This document shows positions 1 through 10,484 of a DNA stretch of 27,093 nucleotides, piece by piece. The stretch spans positions 1 to 27,093 of the forward strand of contig MDYQ01000309.1 of NCBI GenBank assembly GCA_003024175.1, given 5' to 3'. The position numbers and the translations under genes are program-made. Position 1 is the first letter of the stretch. The number at the start of each line of letters is the position of its first letter. Source of the DNA: Planoprotostelium fungivorum (Eukaryota > Evosea > Variosea > Cavosteliida > Cavosteliaceae). The notes under the pieces were generated by a model. It did no database searches, was not told the origin of the DNA, and worked only from the letters and a program-made list of their open reading frames with translations.

Positions 1-245
1 ATGATGACGTCAGATACGGCGACCTCTCTCTATGGAAGACAAACTTCCTCTGGACCCCCTTCTTACGTGGCTTCCATCTCATCTATCTCATCGTCATCGT
101 GTCCGTGCTGCCTCACATGAGAAACGTAAACGTTGTCTCTGAAACACCTGCCACGGGGGGTGAATACTCCCAGTTGAGAGAGGAAGAAGAGGTTGGAGAT
201 TCTACGACATATGGAACCAACAACGAAGAGAGATACCCTCTTTAA
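1..245 (+). CDS. C-terminal end of a membrane protein (5' part outside window)
   Basis: An open frame runs from base 3 to a TAA at 243-245. It encodes a hydrophobic stretch (LRGFHLIYLIVIVSVL) that looks like a last membrane segment. A polar, acidic tail follows, with QLREEEEVGD and the ending NNEERYPL. The start lies upstream of the window, so this is a partial gene, or its last exon. AT-rich sequence right after the stop (AAATATGAAAAATAAATG) could carry a polyadenylation signal. The family is not recognised. That it codes rests on one open frame, codon-like composition and the membrane-plus-tail layout; the opposite-strand ORF at 63-359 looks like a shadow. Confidence 0.5.
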   Translation, partial: DDVRYGDLSLWKTNFLWTPFLRGFHLIYLIVIVSVLPHMRNVNVVSETPATGGEYSQLREEEEVGDSTTYGTNNEERYPL

Positions 246-514
246 ATATGAAAAATAAATGCGACGATTCAAGCTCGTTCGCTCAGCCATCATCTGTTCC
301 TCGTCATTAGAGATCTTGAATGAGGATGAGTGAGCGAAACGTTCTAAAGAGGTTTGCACATGTGAGCCCGTGCATGGTGTGGTGAAAAGATGAAGGAGTC
401 ACATCACATCAAGAAGAGAAACCAACAAACAGTACTCTCTTCATTAAATGATAATATCGGCCTCGAACGATGTCTCGTCGTCTACATGTTCTTCGTATAT
501 ACATGATCTCATCA

Positions 515-761
515 TCAGCTCGTGTGCTTGTAGATGAAGAGGTAGCTGGGTAAGGCGGAGTAGTCTCGATATGTGATGTAGTCCTCCTCATTTAACGTCG
601 TCCCTGATACACCTAATACGCAGTGGTATCCCGGGGGTGCACCTTCTAATGCAGAGTCTCCGTGCTCGACGCGAGCAGCTCTTCCCTTGACCAGTTGGGC
701 CATGAGCATGGCTCTGTGTCCTTCGTAAGAGTATTCGGTTCCTCCGTTATAGTGATGTGAT
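515..761 (-). CDS. PARP-like ADP-ribosyltransferase, last exon only
   Basis: On the minus strand an exon from 761 (after an acceptor ending CCCCCAG) to a TGA at 515-517 encodes about 82 residues. The pattern AMLMAQLVKGR, then GDSAL, PPGYHCVLG, EEDYITYRDYSALPSYLFIY matches the end of the PARP catalytic fold. There a hydrophobic 'V..G' strand, a 'PPGYxSV' loop and a final 'YxxYDxxQAxPxYLIxY' strand occur in this order. PARP enzymes transfer ADP-ribose from NAD+ to proteins. The HGT-containing half of the domain could not be assembled upstream, and the next gene starts at 1033 on the other strand. The gene may therefore be truncated, or the missing exons were overlooked. The assignment is by remembered family pattern only. 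Confidence 0.45.
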
Positions 762-1032
762 CTGGGGGATCGTATCAGACATTGGTCGATGGAAACTCCA
801 TTACCTCTCTGCGTCTTACATTGTCCATCATCTGATACTTTCTCTCTGTAGAGAGGTGGTGACGATAAATCATCTCAGTGAACAGGATCGATCTCGTCTT
901 AGCAGTGATTATGCAGTGAACGTGATAGAGGAGCATAGCTATGGTATGTGTTGACTTCATGACGAGTGAGGTCTTCCAAGAGGTATTACCAGTTGTAGAG
1001 GAAGTCCGTGACCCACATCTGCGCAGATTGCG

Positions 1033-1863
1033 ATGACGGAAGAGACGCAGACGGACCTCCAAGGAGAAGTCAGCCGCCTGAAAGAACGATTGGCATTTGT
1101 CGAGAAGGTTAGACCTATCACCATTATGGTCCATTTCGGTTCGCATCCTCTTCCATTCTAGACGTAGACACTGACGTATGTCTAGAAGTATCAGGAGGAT
1201 CCACATAGCCTGGAGAACATAGAACGAGCAACAGGAACCTTAACATGAACTGTGGGTCCACTAGCTTCGATTTCGAAGACGAGATCTATGATTGGGTTGA
1301 GAAGATGTGGAGCGAGGAGGTTCATCACGAACCAAAGAAGGAGGTAGTCAGCAGATCTGAAGTCACTGCGCCGATCTATTTTCCACTGATGGCTGTCTAC
1401 GGAGTTTGAGCTGCTCGAGCCACTGCGGCCGCTACAGAGGAAGTCTTATGACAATGAAAATCGATTCCTCTCACCGAAGCCAGTCATCATGCTGAAGGCA
1501 GTGAGCATTCAATCATCACAAAGATATCGACTGATGTGTTGGCAGCATTCTGGATTATTGGGGAACATCACGAGTTGCAACATCTCCGTCGTTCTATTGG
1601 ACGAGAAAGGAACACCACTGTGCTCCCAAGAGCAGCAACTCATGCGGGGACCTTGTGGGGAGGAGGCCATCATCGCGACACCACACCTGAGAACTTCATC
1701 CATGTCCATCCGAGTCAGCCACCGCCTGGTGGAATCGAAAGCTTCTTTGTGCTTCATCATGGACTACAAGACACAGGACGGCACGAAGGCCAGATGCGTG
1801 GTCACATCGAACTGCTTCAACTTTGTACGAAACCGACAAAGGAGCAAAGTAATGAAGTATTGA
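1033..1863 (+). CDS. Hypothetical protein, three exons
   Basis: Proposed exons are 1033-1107, 1209-1343 and 1405-1863, giving about 222 residues with all phases agreeing (0/0). The first exon begins MTEETQTDLQGEV and could form a short coiled coil (SRLKERLAFVEK). The second is acidic. The third is the best supported: a long open frame with segments such as SSQRYRLMCWQHSGLLGN and NISVVLLDEKGTPLCSQEQQ. These read like a beta-rich globular domain, and then come VRNRQRSKVMKY and TGA. The second intron has a CTGAT branch-like site. The first intron is 101 nt, and its exact 3' end is uncertain. No family was recognised. Confidence 0.4.
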
Positions 1864-2553
1864 ACAGAGAGACACTCCCACTAACCAACACACATAGAGT
1901 ACAGGATTTTGAAATAAATTGTTGAGTCGAAAGCCTATCTCTTCTCGTGATCAATTGACGGTGGGCAGCAGATGTGATGAATGACCCAGCGAAATAATCA
2001 CAACATGTTTGGAGTGATGGGATGACGAAGTGACAGAGACGATGAGGTGATGGATGACACCGGGGTTTTCAAAATTAGCTCCTCTGCCTCTTCCACATCG
2101 GATCAAACGCTACTGATAGATAGACATGCACCAGAAGACCACGATAAAACTGATTCGATTTAATTTGGTCAACTCTGAACTTATAGCGATACAAAGATGT
2201 TTCTGGCCAAGAAATTGGCTCGTGAAGTGAAATTGATATGGGATATACAATAACTGGTCAAGCGCAATTCCCAGGTGTTGAAGTTACAAATTACGACATT
2301 AAACCGGTCGGCATATATAGTACAGTGAGAAAACGGCCATGGAAGTGAAACCGATCCCAGTTTGAGGAAGGAATGCATCTTCGAATCGATATCGAACCCC
2401 AATATGTGGGTTGCACGAATGTATTCGGTCATCCTATTGCAATGCAACTACTCCGGGACCCGAGCGAACTGATGTCGTCATCCACGGGTCATCGAACGCC
2501 ATAGACAGCACATCACATCATTCAGCAAGAAACAGAAAGATCAGAAACAGCAA
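1864..2553 (+). other. Intergenic stretch without a recognised gene
   Basis: About 690 bp between the unknown gene and the oxidoreductase. ORFs on both strands are short and unlike proteins. The 2181-2447 minus ORF has no recognisable domain or splice partner. The right part must contain the promoter and 5' UTR of the oxidoreductase at 2554, but no clear core-promoter element was identified. Confidence 0.4.
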
Positions 2554-3980
2554 ATGTTTGAAAACATTCCAACTCAAATGAAGGCAGTCCTTAGCGAGAA
2601 GGACAAGAGAACCCTCACCCGCATTTCTGTCCCTAAACCAGGTCCCAATGAAGTACTCATTAAGAACGTGAGATGATTCCTCCATTTGATGATGTGACAA
2701 TGATATGCAGGTAGCTGTCGCTTCCAATCCAAAGGACTGGAAGGTTCCCCTCTGGTTTGCTCAGCTCCCCTGGCCCATGGTGGAGGGGAATGACGTCGCG
2801 GGAACCATCGCATCCGTGGGAGAAGGTGATCGGAGGTGCTTCCCTTGAACCAAACTGACCGAGACAGGTGTCACAGAGTACAAAGTGGGTGATCGTGTGG
2901 CAGCGTTCTCTCGCATGGCGACCGACTCGAAATACGGAGCTTACGCAGGTGAACGTCATCACACCGTCCCCAAATGTCGCTGATGATAACAGAGTACACC
3001 GTATCACCCGTCAACACTACCTTTCCTCTCCTGGAAAGATCTTCATTCGAAGAGGCAGCCACGTTTCCACTGGCCTACATGACCGCGGCCTTGGGGTGAA
3101 CGATCTCCATCGCGATCACCATCTCATCCGTGGCAGCCTCTTCGTAGCTCTCAAGTTACCTACACCTCTGGAGCCTGCGACATCCGAACGTTGGGTCGTC
3201 ATCAACGGTGCATCTTCTTCGGTCGGCCACTTCGCTCTACAACTTGCCAAGCTCGCTAACCTCAAGGTCATCGCCGTGGCGGGTGCCTCTAAAGACGTGA
3301 GCGGCTCTCCGTCATCATCTCATCTCATCTCTCAATCATCTAATCTTTCTCTTGACCTCACCTGATTGTATCATCCCAGCTCGCCTCTCAAGCCGACGTC
3401 ACCATCGATTACAGGGGAAAGTCCTCAGAAGAACTGGCCTTGGCCATCTCTGCTGCTGCTCCCGGAAAGATCAATGCCTTCTACGATGCCATCTCTGAGC
3501 CCACAACCATTCAAACCGCACTGAACGTCATCAAGCAGAACGGAGGAAGGATCACCGTCGTCCTACCACCTCCAGAGGACATCGAGGTCCCTTCCAACGT
3601 GACCATCATCCGCACCATGTGAGAAAAAAACGATGATGCACCGACACATCGCATCGTGGTGGATGACAACGACACAGGGTCGGATCGTCTCATGCAGCTC
3701 AATTGACGGGACCTCCACTCAAATACTCTGAAGGCACCGGTGACGACAGCGAATTCGCGGCAAAGTATTACAGACTCCTCTCCAAGTGGTTCAGTGAAGG
3801 AAAAGTGAAGGCCAATCCCGTCAAGGTAAGAGATTGAATGAGCGAGAGACCGAGTGAAGGTGTTTGTAGATCATCGCTGGGGGTTTAGCAGGAGTGGACG
3901 AGGGATTGAGGCTGTTGCAAGCGAACAAGGTGTCAGGTAGCAAGCTCGTGTATCGAATTGCAGAGACCCCCGACGTATAG
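2554..3980 (+). CDS. MDR-family NAD(P)H-dependent oxidoreductase (zinc-free enoyl reductase/quinone reductase type)
   Basis: Eight exons: 2554-2667, 2711-2825, 2868-2948, 2993-3095, 3137-3296, 3380-3618, 3678-3825 and 3870-3980. They encode 356 residues, the usual MDR length. The N-terminal GroES-like part has KPGPNEVLIKNVAVASNPKDW and VEGNDVAGTIASVGEGV, then YKVGDRVAAF. The Rossmann part carries the dinucleotide-binding loop NGASSSVGHFALQLAK (glycines at about 162 and 168). The C-terminus returns to GGLAGVDEGLRLLQANKVSGSKLVYRI written in two typical blocks. The catalytic-zinc cysteine and histidine pattern of alcohol dehydrogenases is not seen. This points to the zinc-free branch that includes fungal trans-enoyl reductase and ToxD-like proteins. 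Substrate unknown. Introns are 41-83 nt. A second ATG at 2578 (MKAVLSE) is a possible alternative start. Confidence 0.9.
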
Positions 3981-4142
3981 ACTCTTCTTGTTTGTAGAAA
4001 TAGATATAATTCTTCTTTCAATTGTTATTCGATCGATTTAGACTTGCCTATTATCACGGTCGCGATCCTGTGATGGTCTGACATCGTGAATCAGTATCAT
4101 ACCACATAAATAGAACAGGTTGATCACTGTTTATTCCCAAAA

Positions 4143-7012
4143 TCAATCCGTGATGTCAACGATCTCATCTGCATCCAGTCAGCCCGGAGAAGAAGAGAGG
4201 GAGAGGCTCACCTTCGCTGGCGTCAAAAGGGGTATCTTCTATCTCCTCCTCTTCCTCTTCCACAAAGGTGATCGGTGCGGTGCTCCTCCTCCTTCTAGAA
4301 TTGATGGACGTGCTCTTCGTGACTTCCTCGACCACTTCGTCTCCTTCAAAGTCGCTGTCCTCCGATTTCACCTTCCTCTCCTGAGCCGAGTCAATCTACA
4401 CCGTTGTAGACGCGTCGCTCACTCTCCCCATGGGCTGGATCACCGGCGTGAAGACGTCTCTCAAGTCGACAGACTCTTCACTGACTGACGACATCTCCAC
4501 GAATTCTCCATCGTCCAGATCCTTTCCCAGAACGTCCAGATCGAGCCGGTTTCCGTCCAAGTCCACGATGCCGTCCATCAGAATGTCTTCGTAGCTGGTC
4601 TGCGTGTGATTCTCCATGTCCTTCAGGGAGAAGTCTCCATCGCTGATGGAGTCGTCGAACAGCATGTCCTCCTTGTACTCTGCGTCTAAGAGACTCCTCT
4701 CTAAAGAGTCTTCGTCGAGTATGGCCTCGGTAGGGTGGCTCGTCTCTTCTTCTTTTATGAAATGGATGTGTTCGAGTTGAGGTGGGTGATCGTTCGTGGA
4801 AAAGTCTTGAGAACTTTCATCGATGATTCTCTCCTCCAGGGGAGGTATGTCGTCCATGGAATTTTCCTTTGTAATTTCTGTGGAATTTTCTGCGACATCT
4901 TCTGTGGGAGTTTCCACGGAATCTTCCTTCGCGTTCTCCTTAGTACTCTTCGCCGGAGTTTTCGTCGAAATTCCTTCGGAAGATCCTCCCCCGTTCTTCT
5001 GAACGGCTCCCTCGGGTTCGACGACGTTCGTCGCAGTCGCATTCGCAGGTTTAAGATTTCTCGGTCGCTTGCCCATGGGTACCCCCCTCGCCGTATTTTT
5101 CCTCGAATCTTCCCTCCTCTCCTCCTCCACCAAAGGTGTGTGACCGTGGCTGACGCACCACTGAGATATCATCTTCGTCGTAACGACAACTCCGGGGCTC
5201 TCTCGGTTGATCTTCAGCTTAATCTGCCTCGCTCGCATGGTAGCGATGGCCCTCCTTCTCATCTCTCCCCACGTCTTCCACTCTTTCAAGTCCCTTGCTA
5301 TCGAATAGTAGACACACACTCCCACCATGTCCACCGGCCTGACCAGCGGAAACTTTGAGATGAGCGTGGCCAGGAGGTTGTGCGTGGTCTCCGGTAGCTC
5401 GACTTCAGGTATGGTCACGCCTGAGGTGGGAACAGAGTAGGGGATGGAGTTGTCGTCAAAATATCTCCTGTCCAGCTCCACCTCCACCTGCGTCTCCCCT
5501 CCGTTCTGCTGCAGTCCGGTGTTCTTCAAGTCCAGTTGGATGGGGTGAACGACGTTGAATGGAGTGTTCCTCTTGTCTTTGAAGTGCAGTTGGACTCGTA
5601 TCGGAAACTCTCCCCAACCTCGGCGTGAGATGTCAAAGGGTGGACAAGTGACCTGCTTTCGGTTCATTTTCTTCATGATGACACGAATGGGTCTCGATAC
5701 GTGGATGATGAGGAGATGACGACCGCTTCGTGTGTGGAGGATGAGATGATGACAATTTCGTGAAGAGGGAGTTGATCGGTGATGATGATCGATGACGTGC
5801 GATGGACAGATGATCAGATGTTCACCTCGATGATGTTGTTGGGCTTGTAAGAAGGATCGAGAAAGAACCGAACTCGATCGACGTAGAGCGACAAATCAGC
5901 CTCCCCTGGAGCCCCTCTGACGTAGACCATCCACTTGTGTGTGCTGTTGTCTCCCTCCTCTCTACTCTTCGGAGGTATGTATCGACTGACGTTCCCAACG
6001 ATGATCTTCTTCTTCACTCTGAAGCGAGAGACGTTGTCAGGCAGAACACTGTCCTCGTTGGGTCTATCTACAACGCGAGGGGGTGGGGGTGCCGGTGTGG
6101 GAACGGGGGTGGGAGTTGGGGTGGGAACAGGGATGGGAGCTGGGGTGGTGGCTGATAGAGTTGAGGAGAGAGAAGGTTGATCAGCTCACCTCTCGCTTCT
6201 TCCGTGTCCTCTGTCTTCTCTACTTTGGGGATCTTGAGTGGTGTTGGATTCGTCTCTGGCTCTTCCGTCTTTGCTCTCTTGTTCTTATTCTTGTTCAGGG
6301 GCATGAAATTGTGTTTGATGTGTCTGTCAGGCATGTCTGGTGGTACTTGACTCTCTTCGATGGGAACTCCGCAGTGATGTCCTGCATCATCGAAAGAGGT
6401 GAACTTGAGTTGATGGATGATGCGGCAGTGGTTCATGAAACCCAGTTTGTTCTGAAAGTGTTGCTTGTTACAACTCGGACAGATGAGTCTGATCAGGTGA
6501 TGAGAAGAGGGACATAAGCACGTGGTTGGCTCACTGTACGAAAGTACCGTCTGAAGCTCTGGCGTATAGCTTCTTCTTCTCCTCATTGCCGAGTATCTTT
6601 TTCTTCTTGGGTAGTTGAGTGGCAGCTTTTACCGCTATTTCTCTGTCATCGATTCTGTCTCATAAGACACACTCACGCGCAGAGCTGGGGGCGACAGATG
6701 GAATGACTACATCTCGAAGATAATCAGGGTCTATCATAAGGTGAAGGACATATACGATTGAAATGTGATGGACGTGGAATGAGAGAAAAGGATACTGTAT
6801 CTCCAGCAATACTCCTCCATCCTCCGAATCAGATCGCGCGCCTGAGTGATGCGGTTCTCTATGAGGAACAGTTCTTCTGATCTCTTGTGAACTTCGAGGT
6901 CAAATTCCCTCTGGATGATCCTCTTGGCCGCATCTTCTCGACCTGCTTCGTTTATAGGTTGGTGCTCTTCGCTACCGTTTGACTTGTGCTCCGTTGTCTC
7001 CTCCATCTCCAT
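4143..7012 (-). CDS. YEATS-domain chromatin protein with C2H2 zinc finger, YEATS2/ATAC-like
   Basis: Minus-strand exons: 6796-7012, 6677-6730, 6535-6634, 6190-6488, 5826-6151, 4423-5652, 4212-4380 and 4143-4168. They give 806 residues with consistent phases. Order of parts: an N-terminal helix ([19 protein letters not shown], about 40-60), a basic stretch ([15 protein letters not shown]), a zinc finger C-x2-C-x13-H-x4-H at about 127-149, a Pro/Thr linker, the YEATS domain at about 274-385, then a long acidic tail. YEATS marks are [27 protein letters not shown] and [16 protein letters not shown]. The tyrosine (about 325) and tryptophan (about 345) of the acyl-lysine cage keep the 20-residue spacing of human YEATS2, across the 173 nt intron. 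YEATS domains read acetylated or crotonylated histone lysines. YEATS2 is a scaffold of the ATAC acetyltransferase complex, and the finger resembles that of the ADA subunit Ahc1, which fits such a complex. The 54 nt second exon is the least certain. Confidence 0.88.
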
Positions 7013-7122
7013 GGGGTTGGTTCCTGCATGTGATGATCTTGAAAATCTCCGGAATACGCCACAGTCTCAAGTTTCATCTACAACTCTCACTCAAACTACA
7101 ACAGAATCATCTTCAAATTTCT

Positions 7123-10100
7123 TTATTGATGTCCAAGCCGAGTGACGGTGAGGAAGACATCCTCCAGAGTTGAATTAGACAGTCCCCAGTCACGAATCAT
7201 GGCCGGTGGTGGATTGAATCCCGCCTCAATCTGACATCCTTCAGCACATCCATCTCCGCATTCCATCACCTGTTGCTCGATCTTCGACTGTGAGACAGCC
7301 TCCAAACGTCTCAAGAACATTCCCATGTCCGTATGATCGTCTGCAGCACCGATTGCAAAGACGAGATTTGCAGAGTTGCTCTCGGTCAACCTCGAACCGG
7401 GGAGACCGGTGAGGACCATGTTGATGACGGCCTCTTGTGCATTGTCCATGGTGATGATGTTGAGACGGTAACCACTGGAGAACTTGGACTTGAGGTGGAG
7501 GGCCGAACCGACCGATCTGAGTTCTCCGTCCGTCAACACGGCGATCTTCTCTCCGAGGACCTTCAGATGATGAGTGATCGTCATGAGATGACGATGATGA
7601 GTGATCGTCATGATGAGATGACACTCACTTCAGCCTCTTCCATGGCGTGAGTGGTGAGGAAGACTAATTTTCCTCGCTTGAAGTCTCTGACCAAATCCCA
7701 GACTCTCCTGCGGTTGACGGGATCCATACCCGTCGTGGGCTCGTCCAGAAACAGAACGCTGGGGTTACCCAACAAACTGATGGCAACCTGCCGATCGTGT
7801 GAGAACATGCAAACTCTTGTTCTATCCACCTGAAGTCTCCTCTTCATGCCGCCAGAGAACTGGGAGCTGATGCTGCTGACTTCGTCCAACTTGACACGGG
7901 CGAGGATGTCTTGTGTGTCGTCACCTTCGAATCTTCGGATGAGAGACATGATTCTCATGTGTTCCTGTGCCGTGAGGTCACCCCAGAGTGTGTCGTGTTG
8001 GGGGCAGATTCCGGTGAAAGTCTGGATCTTATCCATCTCATATGTGGCACTAACATCATCAGATCGTGTTACGTGATGGATGTACAATCATAGTGATGGT
8101 GATGATGATGATGTCATGCAGGAGCTGATGATGATGTCATGATGACGATCACCTGTGTCCGAATACAATGGCATCTCCAGAGGTAGGATTGATCTTTCCA
8201 GTGAGGATGTTGATCAGTGTCGTCTTACCAGCGCCATTGTGTCCCAAGAGAGCAACGATCGTTCCACTATCTGCCGTCAGATACAAGTGATGCAGGGCCA
8301 CCTGCCGCAAAGTCAGCGATCGCAGATTCCAGTCTCCCGCGCACCTTCCCGCCCAAACATCCCATGGTCTTGAATTCTTTTCTCAAAGCCTGGACTCTCA
8401 GTGCGCTGTTACCCTGCATCGCAGACGTCATCTCGTGATTCAAATCTGCGTCTGGAACGTAGCTCCTGCTCCTTTCAGTCTCTAACACGAAACAAATCCT
8501 CTCACATGAGATGATCTTCCGTGTCGACGTCTTGGTAACCTCCCGAAGAGAAACCCCAGAAAGAAGGAGTGAAGAGGAACCAGGGAGGGTAAGTGCTCTT
8601 CTTTGGGTCAGGAAAGACCTTGTCCATGTACCACATGAGAAAGATGTACACGGCAGCGTTGACCCAGATCATGCCCAAGGACCACATGGGTGTGTGGGTG
8701 ATGGGATCTTTCGCGTAGGCGAGGTTGGGATCCAACTGTCCTCGTGGGTCAGAGGTAGTCACGTGATCGTTGTAGACTCACGGTCTGCTTCATGTCGTCC
8801 CAGGTGAAGAGGAGATTCGAATCGCCCGAACCCCCGCTGAAACTCCAGTTCGAAGTCTTCAGCTGGATGGTCACGAGGATTCGCAGGAAACTCTCCGTGT
8901 CAGCAAGATCCAATGGCTTCGACTCACTGCCAAGTTGGGAACATGAAGAAGGCGGCGACCGCGTTGAAGTGATCGAAGGCAGAGGGGCTCTCTACGATGT
9001 ACCTGCAGAGTGAGACGAGAAGGAGAGAGAGGACTCACAGGACCATGGGACCGATGCTGAAGACGATTCCCATGACCATGGCCATGATGAAGAAGAAGAA
9101 ACCGATGATGGTGGCCAGTCTAGATTTCTTGAGGACCATGGCCCAGGCGGAACCCCAGGCGACGGCGCAGAAACCGTAAGAGAAGACGACGGACAGCATG
9201 AGGCTCGTGTCGGTGGCTCTGTATCGTCGAATCAGCTTGTCGTCGTGGGAGGATGAGATGGGATGAGATGATGATCGATGATACGATCGATGATACGATG
9301 ATGGATGGTGGGTGAGGCTCACTTGAAGAGATGGAAGTAAGACATGTTGAAGAGCATGATCATGACGATGCTGATGGGCACAGTGAAGAGCAATAGATGG
9401 TGAATGAACCAAGAGCTGAGGTACACCCAGTCCTTCAGACTCATCGTCTTCAATAGACCTCTCATGCCAGACTCCGATTCACCGGCCAAGTGACTGAAGA
9501 GAAACACGAAAGGAAAAGTGCACAAGAAGGCCAAAAGTCCAGATTCTGCACCCCTCGCTTCACAATGTGAGTGACCTCATCGCGAGCGAAGACTCACCAA
9601 AGATGCTTCCTGCACTGTCACCGTTGGGTAGAGCGGCGTAAGAGAAGGAAGTTTTGAGAGGACTTCTTCCGGTGAGAGAGGCCAGACTCTGCGTGATTCC
9701 ATCGGCCACGGCGGAACGGTAGCGTCCCGTCTTCTCGGTGTTGTTGCTGTATACGGCGAAATCGACACATTGGCTCATGTTCCTCGTGACATCAGAGAAG
9801 CAGCTAGGTAGAGACTCAGCGGAGAAGGAATAGATGTGCGTGGCGAATGAGACACCAACCAGGGACATCCAACCATTGTTTGCGAGTCCTTCGATAGCTG
9901 GAGCATCTTCCTGACCATCCTGGGTTGTTGCGTATCTGTCGAAGTAGTCGGAGGAGGATAGACCGATGATGTGATATTGTCCAGAAGTTGCATCGGATAA
10001 TGGTGAATTGAGGGGTGCAACACTGAGACTGTTGTCTGAACCGAATTTTTGCATGACGGTCCACGTCCTCTGTTCAAGTGGCCAGTAGATGATAGAATTA

Positions 10101-10318
10101 CATGATCCGCTACAAAGAGGTGGCAGGGTGAGATCACTGGCGATGGAATCACCATTTCTTGGGGTGGCCTGTCCACGGATTACAGTCCAAAAGAGGAGGA
10201 CAGCGAAGATGGGGATGAGTAGCTGGGCGAGAGTTGTTTTAGGGCTACGGATGCACTCCAGGAGGTGTTTCTGGTTCATCGCCCAATGTTGACGAGCGCA
10301 TGTTTTGATGTAGTCCAT
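7123..10318 (-). CDS. ABCA-subfamily half transporter (one membrane domain, one ATPase domain)
   Basis: Eleven exons on the minus strand: 9598-10318, 9323-9545, 9039-9218, 8928-9002, 8782-8890, 8506-8735, 8345-8471, 8153-8301, 7830-8049, 7629-7787 and 7123-7560. They give 876 residues. ATG at 10318 is the first in frame (MDYIKTCARQHWAMNQK). A signal-anchor helix (LLIPIFAVLLFWTVI) precedes a roughly 200-residue cysteine-bearing extracellular domain, followed by the ABC2-type helices (FLCTFPFVFLFSHLAGE, HHLLLFTVPISIVMIML, ATIIGFFFFIMAMVMGI). The ATPase has Walker A GHNGAGKTT (575-583), the Q-loop CPQHDT, signature FSGGMKRRL, Walker B VLFLDE (689-694) and the switch histidine 725 (LTTHAMEEAE). 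All catalytic residues are present. ABCA proteins move lipids or amphipathic compounds across membranes. At half size it should need to dimerise. It shares a spacer with the next ABCA gene. Confidence 0.92.
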
Positions 10319-10484
10319 CCTTTGGCTCTGCTTTGTGTCCCTTCTTTGTTGTAGGGAGAGCGCTCGCAATCAATTGCGATGTCAAGCCTCTTTCTCGCAC
10401 TTCTAAATTTTGTCCTATTTCGTGTGTTGTCGAGAATATTCAACGATCGCGAGTAGGTCATCATCTCGCATAAACGATAGATAC
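10319..10484. promoter_or_regulatory. Shared spacer between two divergent ABCA genes
   Basis: The two ABCA start codons (10318 minus, 10485 plus) are 166 bp apart, so both promoters and 5' UTRs must sit here. The sequence includes AT-rich blocks (CTAAATTTTGTCCTATTTC) and GCGATCGC-like words, but no TATA box or known operator could be assigned. A bidirectional promoter is inferred from the arrangement, not from a recognised motif. Confidence 0.45.

Noticed and set aside
775-1206. Minus-strand ORF of 143 codons
   Set aside because: It overlaps the first exon of the plus-strand gene and has no domain. It is also out of frame with the PARP-like exon.
4381-4401. An apparent 21 nt intron near the end of the YEATS gene
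   Set aside because: A stronger GTGAGC donor 21 nt upstream gives a normal 42 nt intron (4381-4422) in the same phase.
4735-5358. Long plus-strand ORF of 207 codons
   Set aside because: It is antisense to the acidic, low-complexity part of the YEATS gene; the composition is that of a reverse-complement shadow (Phe/Arg-rich).
6083-6517. Plus-strand ORF with [16 protein letters not shown]
   Set aside because: Antisense of the Pro/Thr linker of the YEATS protein; the repeats mirror that linker.
6659-6676. An apparent 18 nt intron in the YEATS gene
   Set aside because: A 42 nt intron (6635-6676) with the same donor and a phase-compatible TAG acceptor explains the same frame, so no ultrashort intron is needed.
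7566-7615. Tandem GATGATGAGTGATCGTCATGA repeat as a regulatory or satellite element
   Set aside because: It lies wholly inside intron 11 of the first ABCA gene and matches the general TCATC padding of long introns; reported there instead.
9577-10176. Minus-strand ORFs in other frames over the first ABCA exon
   Set aside because: They are shadows of the 240-residue exon with the transporter's N-terminus.
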